Assembly (NCBI RefSeq): GCF_018678075.1 | Contig: NZ_JAHHIR010000005.1 | Coordinates: 162,596 to 226,595 of the forward strand | Direction of reading: 5' to 3' | Origin: Epibacterium ulvae | GTDB lineage: Bacteria > Pseudomonadota > Alphaproteobacteria > Rhodobacterales > Rhodobacteraceae | DNA length: 64,000 bases | Part shown: positions 51,513 through 61,400 of the stretch, one piece after another | How the letters are laid out: every line of letters starts with the position of its first letter | Position numbering within the stretch: position 1 is the first letter of the stretch | Program-made: the position numbers and the translations under genes | The notes under the pieces: generated by a model | Told to the model about the DNA's origin: nothing | Seen by the model: the letters and a program-made list of their open reading frames with translations, nothing else | Database searches by the model: none

Positions 51513-51866
51513 ATGCCCCTTTATGAGCATGTTATGATTGCGCGTCAGGACCTGTCCAACACGCAAGCCGAAGGCCTTATCGAACACTTCGGTGCTGTAC
51601 TGTCCGACAATGGTGGATCCATTGTCGACAGCGAGTACTGGGGCGTGAAGACCATGGCCTATAAGATCAACAAAAACCGCAAGGGTCACTATTCCTTCCT
51701 GAAGTCTGACGCACCTGCGCCAGCGATCCAGGAAATGGAACGCCTGATGCGCCTGCACGACGACGTTATGCGCGTTCTGACCATCAAGGTCGAAGAGCAC
51801 GCCGAAGGCCCGTCGGTTCAAATGCAGAAACGTGACGAACGCGACAACCGTCGCGAGCGCCGCTGA
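51513..51866 (+). CDS. rpsF: 30S ribosomal protein S6
   Basis: The 117-residue protein starts at the ATG at 51513 (AGGAG 6 bases upstream). It reads MPLYEHVMIARQDLSNTQAEGLIEHFGAVLSDNGGSIVDSEYWGVKTMAYKINKNRKGHYSFLKSDAPAPAIQEMERLMRLHDDVMRVLTIKVEEH, the S6 pattern, with a basic C-terminal tail (KRDERDNRRERR). S6 binds with S18 to the platform of the small subunit. It is the first gene of rpsF-rpsR-rplI. Confidence 0.98.
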   Translation: MPLYEHVMIARQDLSNTQAEGLIEHFGAVLSDNGGSIVDSEYWGVKTMAYKINKNRKGHYSFLKSDAPAPAIQEMERLMRLHDDVMRVLTIKVEEHAEGPSVQMQKRDERDNRRERR

Positions 51867-51894
51867 TCTTAGCTTGAGAAAAGGACGCTAAACC

Positions 51895-52122
51895 ATGGCA
51901 GCCAAACCGTTTTTCCGCCGTCGCAAAGTATGCCCGTTCTCGGGCGACAATGCGCCGAAAATCGACTATAAAGACACTCGTCTTCTGCAGCGCTATATTT
52001 CCGAGCGTGGCAAGATCGTGCCGTCCCGTATCACTGCTGTTTCTGCCAAGAAACAACGTGAACTGGCGCGCGCAATCAAACGTGCCCGTTTCCTGGCGCT
52101 GCTGCCCTACGCCGTGAAGTAA
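51895..52122 (+). CDS. rpsR: 30S ribosomal protein S18
   Basis: The 75-residue basic protein reads [69 protein letters not shown], the S18 signature. It keeps one Cys (KVCPF) rather than a full zinc-binding set. The gene lies 28 bases after rpsF with AAAGGAC before its start. Confidence 0.98.
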   Translation: MAAKPFFRRRKVCPFSGDNAPKIDYKDTRLLQRYISERGKIVPSRITAVSAKKQRELARAIKRARFLALLPYAVK

Positions 52123-52134
52123 GGAGAGACTGAT

Positions 52135-52752
52135 ATGCAAGTTATCCTTCTGGAACGTGTGGCCAAGCTTGGCCAAATGGGTGAAGTTGTTGACGTAAAG
52201 CCTGGCTTTGCACGCAACTACCTGCTTCCGCAAGGCAAGGCCAAGACCGCTTCTGAAGCGAACCTGGCCTCTTTCGAAACCCAGAAAGCGCAGCTTGAAG
52301 CGCGCAACCTGGAGACCAAGAAAGAAGCAGAAGCCCTGGGTGAAAAGCTGGACGGCCAGCAGTTCATCGTGATTCGATCTGCTTCCGACGCGGGCGCGCT
52401 TTATGGTTCCGTCACCCCGCGTGACGCAGCCGAAGCCGCAACCGCTGCTGGTTTCACCGTAGACAAGAAACAGGTCGTTCTGATCAACCCGATCAAAGAG
52501 CTGGGCCTGCACTCTCTTGCGGTAAACCTGCACCCGGAAGTTTCCGTTGAGATCAAAATGAACGTGGCGCGGTCGGAAGAAGAAGCCGAACTGCAAGCCT
52601 CGGGCAAATCGATCCAAGAGCTGGCTGCCGAAGAGGAAGCCGCTGCGGAATTCGAAATCGCTGAGCTGTTTGACGACATCGGGAGCGCCGCATCTGATGA
52701 TGACGACGCACCGGTTGCAGACGAAGCACCCGCAGAAGAGACCGAAAGCTAA
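52135..52752 (+). CDS. rplI: 50S ribosomal protein L9
   Basis: The 205-residue protein has the L9 N-terminal domain ([44 protein letters not shown]), the long connecting helix ([27 protein letters not shown]) and the C-terminal RNA-binding domain ([59 protein letters not shown]). A C-terminal extension of about 50 acidic residues ([26 protein letters not shown]) goes beyond the ~150 residues usual in E. coli; similar extensions occur in alphaproteobacteria. Confidence 0.98.
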   Translation: MQVILLERVAKLGQMGEVVDVKPGFARNYLLPQGKAKTASEANLASFETQKAQLEARNLETKKEAEALGEKLDGQQFIVIRSASDAGALYGSVTPRDAAEAATAAGFTVDKKQVVLINPIKELGLHSLAVNLHPEVSVEIKMNVARSEEEAELQASGKSIQELAAEEEAAAEFEIAELFDDIGSAASDDDDAPVADEAPAEETES

Positions 52753-52779
52753 GCTTTCGCCTTCTCTAAACTGTTTTGC

Positions 52780-52806
52780 AAAGGCCGCCCCCCGTGGGCG
52801 GCCTTT
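52780..52806 (+). terminator. Rho-independent terminator of the rpsF-rplI operon
   Basis: AAAGGCCGCCC pairs perfectly with GGGCGGCCTTT (11 bp) around a 5-base loop, followed by GTCGTTTTG. The T residues partly belong to the stem. Confidence 0.82.
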
Positions 52807-52948
52807 GTCGTTTTGCACGTCCCATTGTTTCCGGTTCAGCAACCGACTTTCGATCCATAGTCACATGTCTGTGCAAAGGCAGTGATTGCGATTGCGACCG
52901 GACAAATTTTAGACAAATCTTTCAGGTGTCAAGTAACTGGAGATAAAT

Positions 52949-53647
52949 ATGCCATTTAAATTCAAGATTTTATCCACCATTGCCGCGACATTGCTCGCGG
53001 GCGCAGTCCAGGCGGCAACCATAGTCAGCTATGATATTCGTAACGCTGATCCGTCTTTCACCGGCGGGTGGACCAATACCTTTGACGGCACCATCACCCC
53101 GTCTGCCGAAGGTATTCCCGGCCTCGTCGACCTGATTGGCGGCAGCGGCACACTGAACGATGGTATTTTGCCAGCCAGCTCCCAGAACAACCAATTGTTC
53201 TTATCGACCTTGTCGCTACAGAATGCCTCCATCACGCTCTATTTCGCCCGCGCCATTCGTCTGGGCACGATTGAGTTCCAAAACAACCCTGTTCATTCCG
53301 GTAACAGCATCCTTGGCGGTATACGCGAAGTCACGGCGATTGGCGGTGGCGGTGATTTCTTTGCGGCAGCCGAAGGCAAAGGCTTTGGCCCGATTGGCAG
53401 CTCAGGCTTTGAGATCAGTGATCGGTTTGATTTTTCCGACACCCCCTTTGCCGACGTGGAATTGACGTCGATTACCCTCAGAAACTTCTTTGTAGATGAG
53501 ACAAAGCGCACAAACGCATTCAACATCGGCGAGATTGTCGTAACCGAGGCAGTTGACGTCGCCCCCGTGCCTTTGCCCGCCTCCGGCATGTTGTTCCTCG
53601 GCGCGCTGGCTGGTTTCGGCATGTTGCGCCGCCCCAAACAAGGCTGA
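52949..53647 (+). CDS. Exported protein with VPLPA-type C-terminal sorting signal
   Basis: The 232-residue protein has a signal peptide (FKILSTIAATLLAGAVQAA) and a beta-rich body with many Gly, Ser and Asn. Its C-terminal PEP-CTERM-like tripartite signal is APVPLPASGMLFLGALAGFGMLRRPK: VPLPA, a membrane helix and a basic end. Such proteins are processed by a dedicated exosortase and delivered to the surface or outside. The body reads like a carbohydrate- or surface-associated domain (VSYDIRNADPSFTGGWTNTFDGTITPSAEG) that I cannot name. GGAG precedes the ATG. Confidence 0.8.
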   Translation: MPFKFKILSTIAATLLAGAVQAATIVSYDIRNADPSFTGGWTNTFDGTITPSAEGIPGLVDLIGGSGTLNDGILPASSQNNQLFLSTLSLQNASITLYFARAIRLGTIEFQNNPVHSGNSILGGIREVTAIGGGGDFFAAAEGKGFGPIGSSGFEISDRFDFSDTPFADVELTSITLRNFFVDETKRTNAFNIGEIVVTEAVDVAPVPLPASGMLFLGALAGFGMLRRPKQG

Positions 53648-53674
53648 GACACCGTAAAGCTTTGAGAAAAAGTG

Positions 53675-53705
53675 ACCGGCGCCTTGCAGGGTGCCGGTTT
53701 TTTTT
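53675..53705 (+). terminator. Rho-independent terminator after the VPLPA-CTERM gene
   Basis: ACCGGC and GCCGGT, with an inner CC/GG pairing, form a stem followed by about seven T residues. Confidence 0.88.
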
Positions 53706-53881
53706 AAGGGATAGGACGCAATTTCAACTCTGGATGGATAAAAAACCATCTGGACACATCACCGCACCGCAGGGCCAGTGCTCATGGTGGTGCAACGACG
53801 TGTTCGACCGCCGGCAAATGTCGGCGATCCCGCTTCCAAACGGGTCCCCACCGTGCGGGAGACAACTTCAGAACGGAGTTG

Positions 53882-53919
53882 GGCGCAGGTCCACGCCCAC
53901 GCGTGGACCTGTGTGCGCC
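53882..53919. repeat. Long stem-loop in the gap before the glycine-zipper gene
   Basis: GGTCCACGC pairs with GCGTGGACC (9 bp, CCAC loop), extended by GGCGCA/TGCGCC across a 4-base bulge. It lies in the gene-free stretch 53706-54047 and has no T tract on either side. A smaller CCGCCG...CGGCG pairing lies just upstream. Function unknown. Confidence 0.5.
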
Positions 53920-54047
53920 GTCTTCAAAATCTCTGTATCAACAGCATGCATATTTGATGAGTTACAGCTCCGCACCCGTCGGCTATTTGAAGAGCAACGA
54001 TCATTTGCAAATGGGCATCGTTACACTTCAAACCCTAAGGAGCTGAT

Positions 54048-54422
54048 ATGCCTATAAAATTCCGCCACACCCTGGCCGCGATTGGCCTTGCACAACTTGC
54101 CGCCTGTGGCCCCTCACCCGCAGACGACCCCTTGCATCTAACGGGGCCTGCCAATGCATTTTATGCAACCGATCTGGCAGAGTGTCGGACACAGGTCGCC
54201 AAGTTCGACACCAAGCTTGTCAGCAAAGGCGCCACAAGCGGTGCCCTGATTGGCGCGGTCGCCGGAGCCATTGATGCCGATGATGAGGTCGAAGGCGCCT
54301 TGGTCGGCGCGGCCATTGGCGCAGGCTTAGGCGCTTTGGAAGGGGAAGTGGACCGCCAAGACAACGAGCGCGACATGACAGTGCGCTGCATGCAAAACAA
54401 AGGCCACTCCGTCGTCGGCTAA
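54048..54422 (+). CDS. Glycine-zipper lipoprotein
   Basis: The 124-residue protein starts with AAGGAG upstream. A lipoprotein signal peptide ends in LAAC (Cys20). The rest contains ATDLAECRTQVAKFDTKL and then a glycine zipper (SGALIGAVAGAIDADDEVEGALVGAAIGAGLGALEGEVDRQ), ending with DMTVRCMQNKGHSVVG. Two further cysteines may pair. Such envelope proteins resemble SmpA/SlyB-like outer-membrane lipoproteins; the specific role is unknown. Confidence 0.8.
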   Translation: MPIKFRHTLAAIGLAQLAACGPSPADDPLHLTGPANAFYATDLAECRTQVAKFDTKLVSKGATSGALIGAVAGAIDADDEVEGALVGAAIGAGLGALEGEVDRQDNERDMTVRCMQNKGHSVVG

Positions 54423-54440
54423 CCCCCTATCGATCAAGAA

Positions 54441-54488
54441 AAGAGAGAGCCCGGATATGAGGGAAACAGATCCAGCTCTCTCTTCTTT
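54441..54488 (+). terminator. Terminator after the glycine-zipper gene
   Basis: AAGAGAGAGC pairs with GCTCTCTCTT (10 bp) across a 24-base loop that can pair internally (GGAT/ATCC), followed by CTTT. The rest of the 299-base gap to the next gene holds nothing I recognise. Confidence 0.65.
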
Positions 54489-54721
54489 AACGTGGTCAGG
54501 CAAGAGGCCATAAGCCCGACCATGCCATTGGGGGGAAGCGCCTCTGACTTCGCTGTCAAATTGACCAAATTCCCCGCTCTTAACAAATTCTTAGTCTGTA
54601 AAATTCGCGAGAATCTGCGCATCTTGCGCGGGGGATCGCGCAGGCTGATTTACCCTCTTGGCGCGCGATGGGATTGTTGCACACTGCACCCCATAGCCGG
54701 TTTGATACAAAGGAACGATTG

Positions 54722-55192
54722 ATGGACCGACGCACTTTATTGGCCGGCTTTGGCTGGATGGCTCTGGTTGCCGCCTGCAGCGCCTCGGAACCGGTGGCAG
54801 CGCCGGTGGTTTATGACCCACCGCTATTTCCCAATGAAACGCCTGAGCTGCGTCAGAAGATCAACTTCTGGGCCGACCATTATGAGGTGCCGCGCAGCCT
54901 GGTGCACCGGCTTGCCATTCGCGAAAGCACCCACCGCCCCTGGGCGATAAACCGCCCCTATTACGGTCTGCTGCAAATCTTGCCGGCCACGGCCCGATCT
55001 ATGGGGTTCAAAGGAAAGCCGCAGGACCTCTTGAATGCAGATACCAACCTGGAGTTCTCGGTAAAGTACCTGCGTGGTGCATGGTTGTTGTCTGATGGCA
55101 GCGAGGATACGGCGGTCAAACACTACTCTCGTGGCTACTACTACGAGGCCAAACGCCGGGGTCTATTGAAAGAAACCGGGCTGCGCCCCTAA
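54722..55192 (+). CDS. Small lytic transglycosylase lipoprotein
   Basis: The 156-residue protein starts at the ATG at 54722 (AAAGGA upstream). The lipobox LVAAC places the lipid on Cys19. The SLT domain follows: VPRSLVHRLAIRESTHRPWAINRPYYGLLQILPATARSMGFKGKPQDLLNADTNLEFSVKYLRGAW, with catalytic Glu68 in the RES block, then DTAVKHYSRGYYYEAKRRG. It cleaves peptidoglycan glycan strands from the envelope. It is compact, with only the catalytic domain. Confidence 0.9.
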   Translation: MDRRTLLAGFGWMALVAACSASEPVAAPVVYDPPLFPNETPELRQKINFWADHYEVPRSLVHRLAIRESTHRPWAINRPYYGLLQILPATARSMGFKGKPQDLLNADTNLEFSVKYLRGAWLLSDGSEDTAVKHYSRGYYYEAKRRGLLKETGLRP

Positions 55193-55452
55193 CAGTCTGC
55201 CCTACGCTGCGCTGCCGCATCACTTTCAAATTTTCAACTCAAGCAACCGTGAAAAATGTGTTTACCCTTCACGGCTCTCATACTCATTGATTTTTAGATG
55301 TATTATCGTACGTGTTTTTATTCATTATATTTAACAGGATAGTCAAAACGCGACATGACGCCTTTGTGAGAATTTCTGTAAAGCTATCGTAACCACTCAC
55401 AGCAATGTTACGGGAATACACCTACATTGCATTTGCAGAAAATCGTTCCCCA

Positions 55453-56490
55453 ATGGCCACGACATTCCAAGTTATCTACCTCGGCAACCTGCCCGACATC
55501 GATTCCGACGAAGGAAACTGGATCGCCGAAAGTGCCGATGATCTCGTTGGCTTGGAATTTGGTTCCGTCAATGAACCGCTTGCGGGCAGCACCGCAACCT
55601 GGAGCCAGGTGGGTGGAAGCGACAACACCTATGATATGAACAACGATAGCGATTCAGATCAGTTCTCGATCAACGGCGGCGATGCGCAGACCTTTGACGG
55701 GATTGCTGTCTATAATGCCACAATTACCTATACCGATGGTACGACGGAAAATATTACGGCCTCGGTCGCGCAGGACGCCAATGGGGAATCCTATCTGACG
55801 CCCGAGTTCTACGACAACGCGGATCAGGCTGCGCTTGAGGCCAAGATGATCCAATCCATCTCCTTGGATTCAGTTGCGGGTGATAACCATGTCGGCCTGA
55901 TCTCCTCGAGGATCGATATGGAGTTGGTCACCTGTTTCACCACAGGCAGCAGAATACGCGCTGAATTGGGTATCATTCCAATCGAACATCTGACCCTCGG
56001 CGACCGGGTGATGACGCTGGACCATGGGCTGCAGAGCATCCGTTGGATTGGCAGGTCAACCGTTGCGGCGCATGGCGCTCTTGCGCCGATCCAGTTTGCG
56101 CCTGGAACCGTTGGCAACAGCCGCCCACTACGGGTCTCTCCGCAGCATCGGATGTTGGTGGAGGGCGGCGTGTTGGAGCTCTACCTCGGTGAGGCGCAGG
56201 CGCTGATCCCCGCCTGTCACATGGTCAACGACCGCGACATCACACGCGCGCCCGGCGGCACGGTCACCTACTATCACCTGATGTTTGACTGCCATGAAAT
56301 GATCTGGGCCGAAGGCGCTCTCAGCGAAAGCTTTTACCCCGGCGAACAAGGCATTGGCGCGCTGAGCCCCGCGGCACAGCGTGAGATCCAGACCCTGTTT
56401 CCAGACCTGGCACGGCAATCGCCACAGGCCGCCTATGGCCCGCTGGCCCGCCCGCAACTTCCCAAACAGGTCTGGCACGCGCTCCAATAG
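55453..56490 (+). CDS. Hint-domain secreted protein
   Basis: The start is taken at the ATG at 55453 (345 residues); the frame is open to 55405 and no start has a clear ribosome binding site. The N-terminal ~150 residues are acidic and rich in Asp, Asn, Ser and Thr (YLGNLPDIDSDEGNWIAESADDL, ITYTDGTTENITASV). The Hint domain begins VTCFTTGSRIRAELGIIPIEHLTLGDRVMTLDHGLQSIRWIGRSTV and continues RPLRVSPQHRMLVEGG, ending SESFYPGEQGIGALSPAAQREIQTLFPDL. It is organised like the C-terminal part of the protein at 46096. The 260 bases upstream are AT-rich and suggest a strong or late-acquired promoter. Confidence 0.85.
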   Translation: MATTFQVIYLGNLPDIDSDEGNWIAESADDLVGLEFGSVNEPLAGSTATWSQVGGSDNTYDMNNDSDSDQFSINGGDAQTFDGIAVYNATITYTDGTTENITASVAQDANGESYLTPEFYDNADQAALEAKMIQSISLDSVAGDNHVGLISSRIDMELVTCFTTGSRIRAELGIIPIEHLTLGDRVMTLDHGLQSIRWIGRSTVAAHGALAPIQFAPGTVGNSRPLRVSPQHRMLVEGGVLELYLGEAQALIPACHMVNDRDITRAPGGTVTYYHLMFDCHEMIWAEGALSESFYPGEQGIGALSPAAQREIQTLFPDLARQSPQAAYGPLARPQLPKQVWHALQ

Positions 56491-56618
56491 ACCCCACCCC
56501 AAACCGGCCGCCAAATACGCCCGCAGCGCACTTGCGCGCTGCCACGCCCAACAGCCTGTGGTCCTCGGAACGAGGATCTTCATGTTGGCGGGAGCCCCCT
56601 CCCCTCACGTGCGACACA

Positions 56619-56648
56619 CGAAAAAGGCCGCCCGGTTGGGGCGGCCTT
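56619..56648 (-). terminator. Terminator after tig (probably bidirectional)
   Basis: AAGGCCGCCC and GGGCGGCCTT form a perfect 10-bp stem with a 5-base loop. On the minus strand CCTTTTTCG follows and on the plus strand CCTTCTTTATTC, so both converging genes may use it. Confidence 0.9.
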
Positions 56649-56674
56649 CTTTATTCAAAATGCTCGGGCAAAGA

Positions 56675-58006
56675 TTACTCTTCGTCCAGAGCCTCAACCG
56701 CTGTTTGCAGATCGTCTTTGGACACTTCTTTTTCCGAGACTTTGGCCTGCTCAACGATGTGATCAACCACTTTGTCTTCGAACAGAGGTGCACGTAGCTG
56801 TTGCTGCATCTGCGGGTTCTGCTGAACGAATTCAAAGAACTGGCGCTCTTGACCAGGGTACTGGCGCGCTTGGTTCATGATCGCTTGGGTCATCTCTGCA
56901 TCAGAGACTTCAACTTCGGCTTTCTGGCCCAGTTCAGCCAACAGCAGGCCCAGGCGCACGCGGCGCTCAGCCAGAGAATTGTGCTCGTCTGTGGCTTCAA
57001 CCTCGGGGTGGTCGTGACCTTCCACTTCGGGGTTTTCTTCGTGCCACAGCTGGTGTGCGATCTGCTTGGCTTCTGCTTCAACCAGTGACGGCGGCAGCTC
57101 AAAGGAGACCAGACCATCCAGTTGATCCAGCAGCGCACGTTTCATGACGGCGCGCGACGCACCAACATATTCTGCTTCCAGACGCTCAGCGATCTGACCC
57201 TTCAGGCCTTCCAGATCTTCTGCACCAAATTTCTTGGCCAGCTCGTCGTTCACTTCCGCAGCTTTCGGCGCTTTGACTTCTTTCACTTTGCAAGTGAAGA
57301 CAGCCGCTTTGCCTGCCAGATGCTCTGCACCGTATTCTTCGGGGAAAGAGACGTTTACGTCTTTTTCTTCGCCCGCTTTCGAGCCAACCAGCTGCTCTTC
57401 GAAACCAGGGATGAAGGAGTTGGAGCCCAGTGTCAGCGGGTAGTCGTCGCCTGCGCCGCCTTCAAAGGCTTCGCCGTCAACTTTGCCCAGGAAGTCGATG
57501 ACAACTTGGTCGCCGTCTTCTGCAGCAGCACCTTCTTCACGCGCTTCAAAATCGGTCGCGGTCGAAGCCAGGTTGTCCAGCGCTTCTGCAACACCGGCTT
57601 CGTCGGCTTTGACAACCAGTTTCTCCAGCTCAACGCCTGAGAAATCAACGTCTGGGATGGTCGGCAGCGCCTCGTAAGACATCTCGACGTTGACGTCGTC
57701 GCCTTCTTTCCAATCTTCATTGGTCATTTTGACGTCGGGCTGCAGCGCCGGGCGGTCGCCGCTGTCTTCAAAGTGCTGATTCATCGCACCATCAACAGCT
57801 TCTTGCATGGCTTCGCCCATCAGACGTTCGCCAAACTGCTTTTTCAGCAGCGCCATCGGCACTTTGCCTTTGCGGAAGCCTTTCATTTCGACTTCGGGCT
57901 GTGCCTCGACCAGCTTCTCATTCACCTTTGCGTCCAGCTCAGCTGCTGGAACGGTGATTGCGTAGCCGCGTTTCAAACCTTCGTTCAGTGTCTCGGTGAC
58001 CTGCAT
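56675..58006 (-). CDS. tig: Trigger factor, ribosome-associated chaperone and prolyl isomerase
   Basis: The 443-residue protein starts at the ATG at 58006; the upstream frame is not conserved-looking. The ribosome-binding tail contains the signature GFRKGKVP ([21 protein letters not shown]). An FKBP-type PPIase domain follows ([82 protein letters not shown]). A helical C-terminal chaperone domain ends [30 protein letters not shown]. It assists folding of nascent chains. No clpP or lon follows in this window. Confidence 0.97.
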   Translation of the reverse strand: MQVTETLNEGLKRGYAITVPAAELDAKVNEKLVEAQPEVEMKGFRKGKVPMALLKKQFGERLMGEAMQEAVDGAMNQHFEDSGDRPALQPDVKMTNEDWKEGDDVNVEMSYEALPTIPDVDFSGVELEKLVVKADEAGVAEALDNLASTATDFEAREEGAAAEDGDQVVIDFLGKVDGEAFEGGAGDDYPLTLGSNSFIPGFEEQLVGSKAGEEKDVNVSFPEEYGAEHLAGKAAVFTCKVKEVKAPKAAEVNDELAKKFGAEDLEGLKGQIAERLEAEYVGASRAVMKRALLDQLDGLVSFELPPSLVEAEAKQIAHQLWHEENPEVEGHDHPEVEATDEHNSLAERRVRLGLLLAELGQKAEVEVSDAEMTQAIMNQARQYPGQERQFFEFVQQNPQMQQQLRAPLFEDKVVDHIVEQAKVSEKEVSKDDLQTAVEALDEE

Positions 58007-58276
58007 CGTATTCCCCATAAGAGATTCGGGGCATGCGCGCAGACGCAGCCCACAGACAATTTGTGGCGTTCTATGTGTCCCGCACGTCCGGCGCAAGAGG
58101 CATTGCCCATTTGGAAGGCTCACAATAAGGAAAACCGTCATTTTTCCGCATAGACCTGAGATTAACGATTGTTAACCAAGTGTTCAGACTCTTGGCTCAA
58201 GCACCGGCGTTTCCCGATTTTAGCCACTTTCCCACCCTAGCCTTTACCCCACGACTTGCATCTAGGGAGATGGGAT

Positions 58277-58483
58277 ATGCAGATTGCCACCGGCCACGCG
58301 CTGAATGGGTTTACACAAACAACGCTAGACGTCGCATTGGACATTCAGGAATTGGTGCTGCGGCGCCGGATGTTGTTTCGGCTGCTGCGCGGGTTCGACT
58401 TTGACGCGCCGGTTGCCCGCAACGAGGCGATCTCAGACACGGTGCCCGCCTGGATGCAAACGCCGGAATTCGCGCCGCGCTGA
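58277..58483 (+). CDS. Small hypothetical protein (68 aa)
   Basis: The ATG at 58277 has AGGGAGA 6 bases upstream. The product, MQIATGHALNGFTQTTLDVALDIQELVLRRRMLFRLLRGFDFDAPVARNEAISDTVPAWMQTPEFAPR, is amphipathic and basic in the centre. I recognise no family. It ends 15 bases before the convergent peptide synthetase gene ends. The ribosome binding site and codon use favour a real gene. Confidence 0.5.
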   Translation: MQIATGHALNGFTQTTLDVALDIQELVLRRRMLFRLLRGFDFDAPVARNEAISDTVPAWMQTPEFAPR

Positions 58484-58498
58484 CCTGTATCTACGTGT

Positions 58499-61400
58499 TT
58501 AAGCGCCGTTTTGCTTGGCGGATTTCGGCGCTGGCACGGTGGCGCTTTCTAGCAGACGTTTGCGGGTGCGTTCCAACAGCTCACGTTGTTGCTGTTCGAG
58601 GATCTCAGCAAAATGCAGCGCTAGGGTGGTCACATGCGGCTCTTCCAACATGCTGAGATGGCCGCCCTCTGTGTCAACGACGGTGTAGCCATTTTCGGCC
58701 ACAGGCGCCCAACCGAGACCGCTTTTGATGCCTTCTTCACTGTCAAAGAAATTGTTCTGCGCGCGAAAGATTGTCAGCGGAACATCAATTGGGCGCGGCT
58801 CATAGGAAGCGACGGCCAATTCGTTCATCGCAACCAGTTTCGACACCGAGGTTGGGGTCTGGCTGTTGCCCTGCGCCGCGGCCTTTTGCGCCCGGCGTCG
58901 CGCCTGAGCGTATCGGAAATTATCAAACCTGCGGCTGAGAATATGGCGCGGCAGCGCAAGGCCCAAATGGCGTGCCTGACGCAGATGCGATTTCAACCGC
59001 GCAAGGCCCGATTGTTCCAACCGGCCACCGGGACCTGTTGCATCGAACATGGCAAAAAAGGCCACGTCACGCCCGGCTGCGCGGAACTGGCGCGCCATCT
59101 CAAACGCCACATAGGAGCCAAGAGACACCGACATCAAATTGATCGGCCCCTCTGGGTAATATTCCATAATATCTAACACATAGCGCCGTGCGGTGAATTC
59201 AATTCCGGTCGGCGTGTTTTCATCCAAGGCGCCAACGGACACGCCAAGGATCGGTTGCTGCTCCCCCAGGTGCCGCGCCAAGGGGCGGAAATAACATTCC
59301 TCTTTGCCCAGGACGTGGACCGCAAACAGCGGCGGTCGGTTGCCCTTGGGCTGGATGGGCACGATATGTTTGGGGGCGCTGCTACCAGTTTCCAGAATGC
59401 GCGCCAGCCCACGGGCGGTTGGATTTTCTTTCAGATCCATAATGCCCAGCTGTTCGCCGGTCTCGGTCTCAATCCGGCCCAACAGCTCTACCGCCATCAG
59501 GGAATGGCCGCCAAGATCATAAAAATCATCCGTGACAGAAACGGATTTACGGCCCAGAACGCGCGCCATGATGGTTTGGACCCGGCATTCCAACGCGGTC
59601 TCGCCTCCGTCGGGGAGTTTCACAACCTTGGCCTGGTGGTCGCCCGACTGCGGCAAGGCTTTCATGTCGACCTTGCCCCCGGCCGTGGTTGGAATGATGT
59701 CGACAAACCGGATTTCAGGACGCATTTGCGCAGGCAAGCGATGTCGCAGGTTCTGGCCGATGGCGATGCGATCCGGGGTGGTGTCCACTTTGACCCAGGC
59801 CATCAGCCGCGCGGTGGGCTGGTTGCGATCGATCACATCCACAATCACCTGCGCATCGGGCAGGATGTCCTCCATCGCCCGTTCCACATCCCTGAGATCA
59901 ATGCGAAATCCGCGCAGTTTGACCTGCCTGTCGCTGCGCCCCAAAAACCGCAACTGCCGATCATCGCCCCATGTCACCCGGTCACCGGTCAGATACATCC
60001 GCCCGCGTCCCGAGAAAAGATCAGGACGAAAGGCATCGCGCGTTTGCTCCGGCAGGCCCAGATACCCTTGCGCTACGGCCGCGCCACCAATGGCCAGCTC
60101 CCCTTCCACACCCTGCGGGCACAGGCTGCCATCAGCCGCCACAACATAGGCCGTCGCATGTGCGGTGGGCCGTCCAATTGGCACCTCTTGGCGTGCGTTC
60201 ATTTCGGTGGCCTCAAAAAGCGTGCTAGTGATGGTGGCTTCGGTCGGACCATAGCCGTTCATCCAGCGGGTGTTTGGCGCCACATGCTGCCATTTCTGCA
60301 GCACATTTGGTTTCACCAGTTCGCCGCCGACGATCGCCAAGCGCAGGCACTCCGGCACACAACGCCCCTGCTCTACCAGATACTGCGTCAACACGGTCCA
60401 AAAGGCGGTGGGCATATTGGCAACCGTGATCTGCTGCGTCTCCAATGCAGCAAAAAAGGCAGCCGGCGACTGGGCCATCGCCGCGTCGCGCAACACCAAT
60501 CTGGCGCCTGACAAAAGAGTTGGCAGGATCTCTTCAAGCGCGACATCAAAAGAGAGGCTGGCGAATTGCAAAACACGATCTGCAGGCCCAAGGTCAAATG
60601 CCGGACCGATCGCCGCCGCATGTGCTGCGATATTGGCGCGGGTGACCACCACGCCCTTGGGAACCCCGGTCGAGCCTGAGGTATAGATCACATAGGCCGG
60701 CGTCTCGGGATCACGTGCGCCAACGCTGGGCGCCGTGTCGGCCATTGTGCAGGCGGGGGAGATACATGAGATCTCGCCAGCAACTTCGGACGCGCGGTTA
60801 TGGGCGATCACCAGTTTTGCACCGCTGTCTTGCAACATATGATGTTGATGCCCAGCGGGGTACGTCGGATCCACCGGCACAAAGGCCGCGCCGCGTTTAA
60901 GAACCGCAAGGATCGACACGACAAAATCAACCGAACGTTCCATGGATATCGCAACCATATCCCCGGCCCCAATGCCGCGTTCGTGCAGCAGATGGGCCAG
61001 ACCATTGGAGCGTTGATCAAGGACGGCATAGGTGCAGGGCTCGGCCTGGTCTCCTGCATTTTGTGTCACATCCACCAAGGTGGCCGCAGACACGGATTGC
61101 ACCGCAACCGCGTCTGGCTGCGTTTTCGCGATATCGTAAAAGCGATCTACAATATCCGCAGGCTCCGCATCCAGCGCCTTGTCTGGGCCGCCCAGATCCA
61201 CCAATGCCGCCCGTTCAGATGCAGACATCATGTCCAACGCACCGATGTTTGTGTTTGGCGTCGCTCCGGCCATGGATTGCAACAGGGCGCGCAGGTGATC
61301 ACGCAGCAAACGCGCGACTTTTGCAGTGATTAAAAATGGGTCAAATTCGAGCAGGATTTTGAGCGTTTCTTCGCCATAGACCGCCAATGTCAGCGGCATG

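Noticed and set aside
53662..54057. 131-codon open frame on the plus strand
   Set aside because: It runs through the terminator and a long stem-loop, lacks a ribosome binding site and has no protein-like pattern.
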